This document shows positions 59,947 through 64,000 of a stretch of DNA of 64,000 nucleotides, one piece after another (the first letter of the stretch is position 1; each line of letters starts with the position of its first letter). The stretch is taken from assembly GCA_021848365.1 (NCBI GenBank), contig JAJZUS010000002.1, forward strand, positions 434,001-498,000, in the 5' to 3' direction. The notes under the pieces are model-generated. The model was given only the letters and a program-made list of their open reading frames with translations, did not search any database and was not told the DNA's origin. Source of the DNA: Actinomycetes bacterium (lineage in GTDB: Bacteria; Actinomycetota; Acidimicrobiia; Acidimicrobiales; RAAP-2). The position numbers and the translations under genes were made by a program.

Positions 59947-60404
59947 GCCCCGAGGTCCTTCACGATGACCGTGTGGGGCAGACCGGTGTGGGGGCTGAGG
60001 TGCTCGGACCCGGGCACCGTCGACCAGCCCGTCGCCCGGTAGAAGCCGAGGGCGGTGTCGCGGCCGTTGGCCCACAGCTCCTCGACGCCGCGCGCGCGCA
60101 GCTCGGCCTCGCCCATCTCGGCGACGGCGGCGCCGTAGCCGCGCCCCTGGACGTCGAAGTCGGTCGCCATGTAGCGAAGCTGGTAGGCGACGCACTCGGG
60201 GTGGACCGGCGAGGGCGACGGATAGTAGGAGGCGGTCACGACGACCCGGTCTCCGATCAGGCCGGCGACGTGGATTGCCGTCTCGTCATCGTCCCGGGGG
60301 TCGTCCACCACAGCCGCGGGGTCCGCGCCCCGCAGTACTCGGCGGCGTACGTCGTGGAGGCGTTCGGGTCGCACCCGCTCCACGCGGAAGTCGTTCTCAG
60401 TCAA
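59943..60404 (-). CDS. GNAT family N-acetyltransferase
   Basis: YQLRYMATDFDVQGRGYGAAVAEMGEAELRARGVEELWANGRDTALGFYRATGW. Confidence 0.85.
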   Translation of the reverse strand: MTENDFRVERVRPERLHDVRRRVLRGADPAAVVDDPRDDDETAIHVAGLIGDRVVVTASYYPSPSPVHPECVAYQLRYMATDFDVQGRGYGAAVAEMGEAELRARGVEELWANGRDTALGFYRATGWSTVPGSEHLSPHTGLPHTVIVKDLGA

Positions 60405-60885
60405 GGTCCCTCACCATGGTCAACAGTCGTAGCGACGGGTCTCGGGTCATGGTACTCATCTCGCCGGTGGGGACGAATCCGAGCCGGCCGTAGAAGGTCC
60501 GGGCCCGAGTGACCGTCTCGGTCACGTGCAGGTAGAGGTGACGCCCGCCGACCGCACGCGCCCAGCGCGCGACCTCCTCGACCAGCGCGTCCGCGACGCC
60601 GGTGCCGCGAGCGCGGGGCGCGACGTACATCGCGTAGAGCCAGTGGGTCCCGGGGGCCTCGTCGTTCCAGCCCCCCGACGCGAGGCCGACCTCCTCACCG
60701 TCGAGCAGGCCGAAGTAGAAGTTCCAGTCGCGAGCGGCCTCCCGCCAGCGGTGCGGGGACCAGCGACTCAGGTCGGCGAAGGTCGAGCCGTAGGCGTCGG
60801 GCGTGTCGCGCAGGGCCTCTAGGCGAATGGCCCGCAGGGTCGTCGCATCGGCCACCCCGCAGGGCCGCACCCCGATCTCAGGCAT
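60397..60885 (-). CDS. GNAT family N-acetyltransferase
   Basis: WLYAMYVAPRARGTGVADALVEEVARWA..LHVTETVTRARTFYGRLGFVPTG. Confidence 0.87.
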   Translation of the reverse strand: MPEIGVRPCGVADATTLRAIRLEALRDTPDAYGSTFADLSRWSPHRWREAARDWNFYFGLLDGEEVGLASGGWNDEAPGTHWLYAMYVAPRARGTGVADALVEEVARWARAVGGRHLYLHVTETVTRARTFYGRLGFVPTGEMSTMTRDPSLRLLTMVRDLD

Positions 60886-61486
60886 CGCCCATCCACGAGG
60901 CCGTACGGCGCTGGGCGTCATCGCCCGCGGCCAGGCGAGTCCGCACCATCAGTCGATCCTCGTCGGGCCGGTTCTGGGAGAGCTTCGCCTTGGCCTCGAT
61001 GGACGACACCTCGATCTCGACGCCCACGATCGCCCGACACATGCGCTCGACGTAGTCGGCGTCGACACTCTCCACCCGCCACGCGTCGGATCCGTCGCCC
61101 TCGAAGTGGCGGGTCTGATCGACCACCTGTCGGCGCACCCAGTCGAGGTCGTCGTGGACGCGCACGACGCCACGCACCTCGGCCGCGACGTAGTTCCACG
61201 TCGGCACCGCGGGCGCCTCGGCGAGGCTCGGGTACCACCGCGGCGACACGTAGCTCGAGGCATCGAGGACCAGGACGAGCACGGGCGCGCCGTCGGCCTC
61301 GCGCCACCAGGAGTTGGCCCGAGCCACGTGGGTCGTGAGGGTGCGTCGATCGGCGCTCAGCACGAGCGGGACGAAGACGCTGGTGAGGCCCTCGGGGCCG
61401 GGGTGGACGAGGAAGCCGGCCCCGGCGCGCGCTAGGACGGTCGCGGCCCCGTCGTCGTCGAGGGCGAAGGAGGGGAGGGTGTACAT
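60878..61486 (-). CDS. PaiB-like FMN-binding protein (FMN-binding negative transcriptional regulator family)
   Basis: HVARANSWWREADGAPVLVLVLDASSYVSPRWYPSLAEAPAVPTWNYVAAEVRG. Confidence 0.88.
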   Translation of the reverse strand: MYTLPSFALDDDGAATVLARAGAGFLVHPGPEGLTSVFVPLVLSADRRTLTTHVARANSWWREADGAPVLVLVLDASSYVSPRWYPSLAEAPAVPTWNYVAAEVRGVVRVHDDLDWVRRQVVDQTRHFEGDGSDAWRVESVDADYVERMCRAIVGVEIEVSSIEAKAKLSQNRPDEDRLMVRTRLAAGDDAQRRTASWMGDA

Positions 61487-61504
61487 CGCCCCATCCTCCC
61501 ACCC

Positions 61505-62878
61505 CTACTCGTCGCGGCGGGGCAGGCGAGCCGAGTACATCGAGTAACCGTCGATCTGACGCACCAGGATGGTCGCGAGGACCGTGGCGATCACCATCGG
61601 GGGGACGAGGTCGAAGGCCCCGTGGGTCAACTCCAGGACGAGGACGAGCCCCGCGAGGGGTGCCTGCATGGAGGCGCCGAGCATCGCCGCCGCCCCCACG
61701 AGGGCGTAGGCGCCGACCGGCGTCCCGGGCCAGAGGTGGGACCAGACGATCCCGAGGACGGCCCCGAGCACCGCGCCAGCCGAGAGGAACGGTGTGAAGA
61801 CGCCGCCCGCGCCTCCGCTGCCGAGGGTGGCGGCCGTGGCGATCGGCTTCAGAGCGGCGAAGGCGAAGAGGAGACCCAGCGATCCCACCCCGAGGAAGGC
61901 CTGGTGCGCCATGTCCTTGCCGTTGCCGAAGAGCTGGGGGAACCAGATGCCGAGCACGCCCACTCCGGCGAAGACGACCGGCATGGCCCAGAGCATCGTG
62001 CGGCCCGAGGCCCGGTGGTGGGAGACCCACCCGATGAGGCGGACGTAGCCGACGGCGAGCAGCCCCATCAGGATCCCCGCCACGGCCGACCAGGTGATGA
62101 GGGACCCGGAGTCCCGGTAGAGGGGCACGTCGACGTAGGTCGCCCCCGAGGGCAGGGTGAGCCACGCGGTGACCGTCGCGATGAAGGTCGTCGCCAGAGC
62201 GGGCAGGACGACCGGGAGGGCGAGACTCCCGTAGAGGACCTCGGCGACGAAGAGGGCGCCGCCGAGCGGCACGTTGTAGACGGCGGCGAACCCGGCGCCG
62301 CCCCCACAGGCGACGAGCAGGCGCCGCTGGGCGGGGGTCAGACCGAAGCGGTCGGCCATCGACGAGCCCGCGGCTCCCCCCATGAGCTTCGGGGCCGCCT
62401 CGCGACCGATCGACGCGCCCAGTCCGATGACCATCTCCGAGAGAGTCGACGTCAGGATGCTGCGGCGGAACGAGAGTCGTCCGTCGCCGCGCCACAGCGC
62501 GTCGTCGATCTCGGCGTGCTCGTGGCGCAGCCGCGAGCGGATGAGGTACCAGCCGACGGCCCCGATCATCCCGGCGACGACCAGCACGAGCACGCGCCGC
62601 ACCCCGCCGACCGCCTCGACGGCGGCCTGGTAGCTGCCGGCACGGTGTCCGTAGCCGATGTACTCGAAGAGGCGCAGGACCGCCATCATGAGGTCGCCCA
62701 GGAGCCCCGTCGCGACGCCGGTGATGACGAGGGCCAGCCAGAAGCGCGGCGTCAGCGCGGCGTCGCCGTCGGGTGTCGCGTTGGGCTGCTCGATCGCCCC
62801 GCGGCCGGACGCGATGCGCCGTCGGATGAGCGGGGCAGGCACCCGCTGGCGCTCACTCTGGTCGCGTCCTCGTCGCAT
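61505..62878 (-). CDS. ClC family chloride channel/antiporter
   Basis: GLGASIGREAAPKLMGG, LGSGGAGGVFTPFLSAGA motifs; ATG at 62878 inside the longer supplied ORF. Confidence 0.88.
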   Translation of the reverse strand: MRRGRDQSERQRVPAPLIRRRIASGRGAIEQPNATPDGDAALTPRFWLALVITGVATGLLGDLMMAVLRLFEYIGYGHRAGSYQAAVEAVGGVRRVLVLVVAGMIGAVGWYLIRSRLRHEHAEIDDALWRGDGRLSFRRSILTSTLSEMVIGLGASIGREAAPKLMGGAAGSSMADRFGLTPAQRRLLVACGGGAGFAAVYNVPLGGALFVAEVLYGSLALPVVLPALATTFIATVTAWLTLPSGATYVDVPLYRDSGSLITWSAVAGILMGLLAVGYVRLIGWVSHHRASGRTMLWAMPVVFAGVGVLGIWFPQLFGNGKDMAHQAFLGVGSLGLLFAFAALKPIATAATLGSGGAGGVFTPFLSAGAVLGAVLGIVWSHLWPGTPVGAYALVGAAAMLGASMQAPLAGLVLVLELTHGAFDLVPPMVIATVLATILVRQIDGYSMYSARLPRRDE

Positions 62879-62903
62879 GTCCCCTCGGCGGTTCGGCGCC
62901 AGT

Positions 62904-63062
62904 CTAGGAGTCGCGCCTCCGGCACACCGACTCGTGGCCCGGCCCCTCGACGATGACCCCGCAGCGAGGGCACACCAGGTGCACCCAGCACACGGGGTCG
63001 CCGCCGTACTCGAACTCGTCGTCGTAGTCCGCGCGAGACGGCGTTCGGTCGGTGGGGCCCAC
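62904..63062 (-). CDS. Small Cys-rich protein (52 aa), possible zinc ribbon; not in the supplied ORF track
   Basis: VGPTDRTPSRADYDDEFEYGGDPVCWVHLVCPRCGVIVEGPGHESVCRRRDS; GTG 6 nt after TAGGGT. Confidence 0.7.
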   Translation of the reverse strand: MGPTDRTPSRADYDDEFEYGGDPVCWVHLVCPRCGVIVEGPGHESVCRRRDS

Positions 63063-63140
63063 GCCCCAACCCTAGGACCGAGGGCCCCCGCGCGCACGGC
63101 GCCGCACGCGGGCCCCGCCCGTCGGGCGTAACGTGGACGA

Positions 63141-63356
63141 GTGACCAAGACAGCGGCGTGGACCTTACGGGCCTCAGCCCTCTGGAGCATCTGGGTGTGG
63201 GCCGTCCTCGTGCGCAACATGTGGGTCGACCACGTGCACACCTTCGCGTTCCGGGCCGTCCACATCGGACTCGCCGTCGTGTCGCTCGTCTTCGCGGCGG
63301 CGACCCTGGTCATCGCGCAGAGACTCGTTCGACCCCAGGAGACCCACCGTGCGTAA
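63141..63356 (+). CDS. Small membrane protein (71 aa), hypothetical
   Basis: TAACGT-N6-GTG start; two predicted TM segments. Confidence 0.6.
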   Translation: MTKTAAWTLRASALWSIWVWAVLVRNMWVDHVHTFAFRAVHIGLAVVSLVFAAATLVIAQRLVRPQETHRA

Positions 63357-63744
63357 CCGCATCCCCCACCTGCTGCTCGCCCTGCTCACCGTCCTCGCCC
63401 TCGGCGGACTCTGGCTCTCCGTCGCCCAAGCGAGCCCCAACAAGGACGTGAAGGTCCTGCTCTGCGGGCACCAGCTCGCCTACGCGCCCAACGAGGTCAT
63501 GATCGCGTGCGCCGACGGCAACTACGGGTTCAGCCACGTCCGCTGGTTCGACTGGGGCCGCTCGACCGCCTACGCCCACGCGACGATGTTCCGCAACGAC
63601 TGCACGCCGACCTGCGCGGCCGGGAAGTTCACCACCACGCCCGTCGAGATCGAGCTCTACGACCTCTCGGGCAACCGCTACCACACGCTGAACGGCGTCG
63701 GCTTCAACGCGGGTCTGGACAACCGACCCGTGGCGATGAACTAG
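63349..63744 (+). CDS. Secreted hypothetical protein (131 aa)
   Basis: Signal peptide VRNRIPHLLLALLTVLALGGLWLSVAQAS; 8-nt overlap with upstream gene. Confidence 0.6.
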   Translation: MRNRIPHLLLALLTVLALGGLWLSVAQASPNKDVKVLLCGHQLAYAPNEVMIACADGNYGFSHVRWFDWGRSTAYAHATMFRNDCTPTCAAGKFTTTPVEIELYDLSGNRYHTLNGVGFNAGLDNRPVAMN

Positions 63745-63754
63745 CGAGGACCGC

Positions 63755-64000
63755 GTGCGGCGGTGGGGCCGCCGGAGCGCCGCCCTCATCGTCGCGGCTG
63801 CGTCCCTCGCGGGAGGCGTCACGAGCCGGGCCGGGGCCAGCCCGACGAGCGCGACCACGGCGGCCGTGGGCCCCTGCGGGCAACGAGCCGTCGGCCACTA
63901 CACGAGGGTCGCGTGGATCGTGCTCGAGAACGTCGGCACGTCACTCCTCGACAACCCCTCGGCCCCCTTCCTCGACCACCTGACACGCGAGTGCGGGGTC
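63755..64000 (+). CDS. Secreted phosphoesterase/acid phosphatase-like protein, truncated by window end
   Basis: Signal peptide then HYTRVAWIVLENVGTSLLDNPSAPFLDHLTRECGV, as in alkaline-phosphatase-like phosphoesterases. Confidence 0.55.
   Translation, partial: MRRWGRRSAALIVAAASLAGGVTSRAGASPTSATTAAVGPCGQRAVGHYTRVAWIVLENVGTSLLDNPSAPFLDHLTRECGV

Overview
High-GC actinobacterial chromosomal window (gene content and promoter style suggest an Acidimicrobiia-like lineage; this is inference only). It is densely coding on both strands. I found no CRISPR array, prophage, transposase or rRNA. Main blocks: (1) about 1.5-17.1 kb, a nucleoside uptake and catabolism island: BMP-family binding protein, ABC ATPase, two permeases, PfkB kinase + PsuG, cytidine deaminase, pyrimidine/thymidine phosphorylase, adenosine deaminase, phosphohexomutase, PNP, half-length ALDH, full ALDH, DeoC; (2) rfbC/rfbB/rfbA without rfbD; (3) BioY, P450 + ferredoxin, SerB, MFS; (4) rimO-pgsA-cinA-(serine hydrolase)-recA with a clear LexA box; (5) a secreted S53 peptidase and a 742-aa secreted multidomain protein; (6) two genes of unknown function with an unlisted 35-aa leaderless membrane ORF beside them, then typA; (7) a divergent sulfatase/haloalkane dehalogenase/SRPBCC/sulfatase cluster with a TetR regulator; (8) a TetR-MMPL pair whose regulator gene ends inside a tRNA-Ser gene; (9) pheA, PLP decarboxylase, agmatinase and GNAT/PaiB genes; (10) ClC channel and small secreted proteins. 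The strongest sequence-level observation is a recurring TAnnnT-N6-9-start codon arrangement (about 21 genes), which implies widespread leaderless transcription. It also exposes two small ORFs (35 and 52 aa) missing from the supplied ORF track. All functional calls come from reading motifs; no database search was run.
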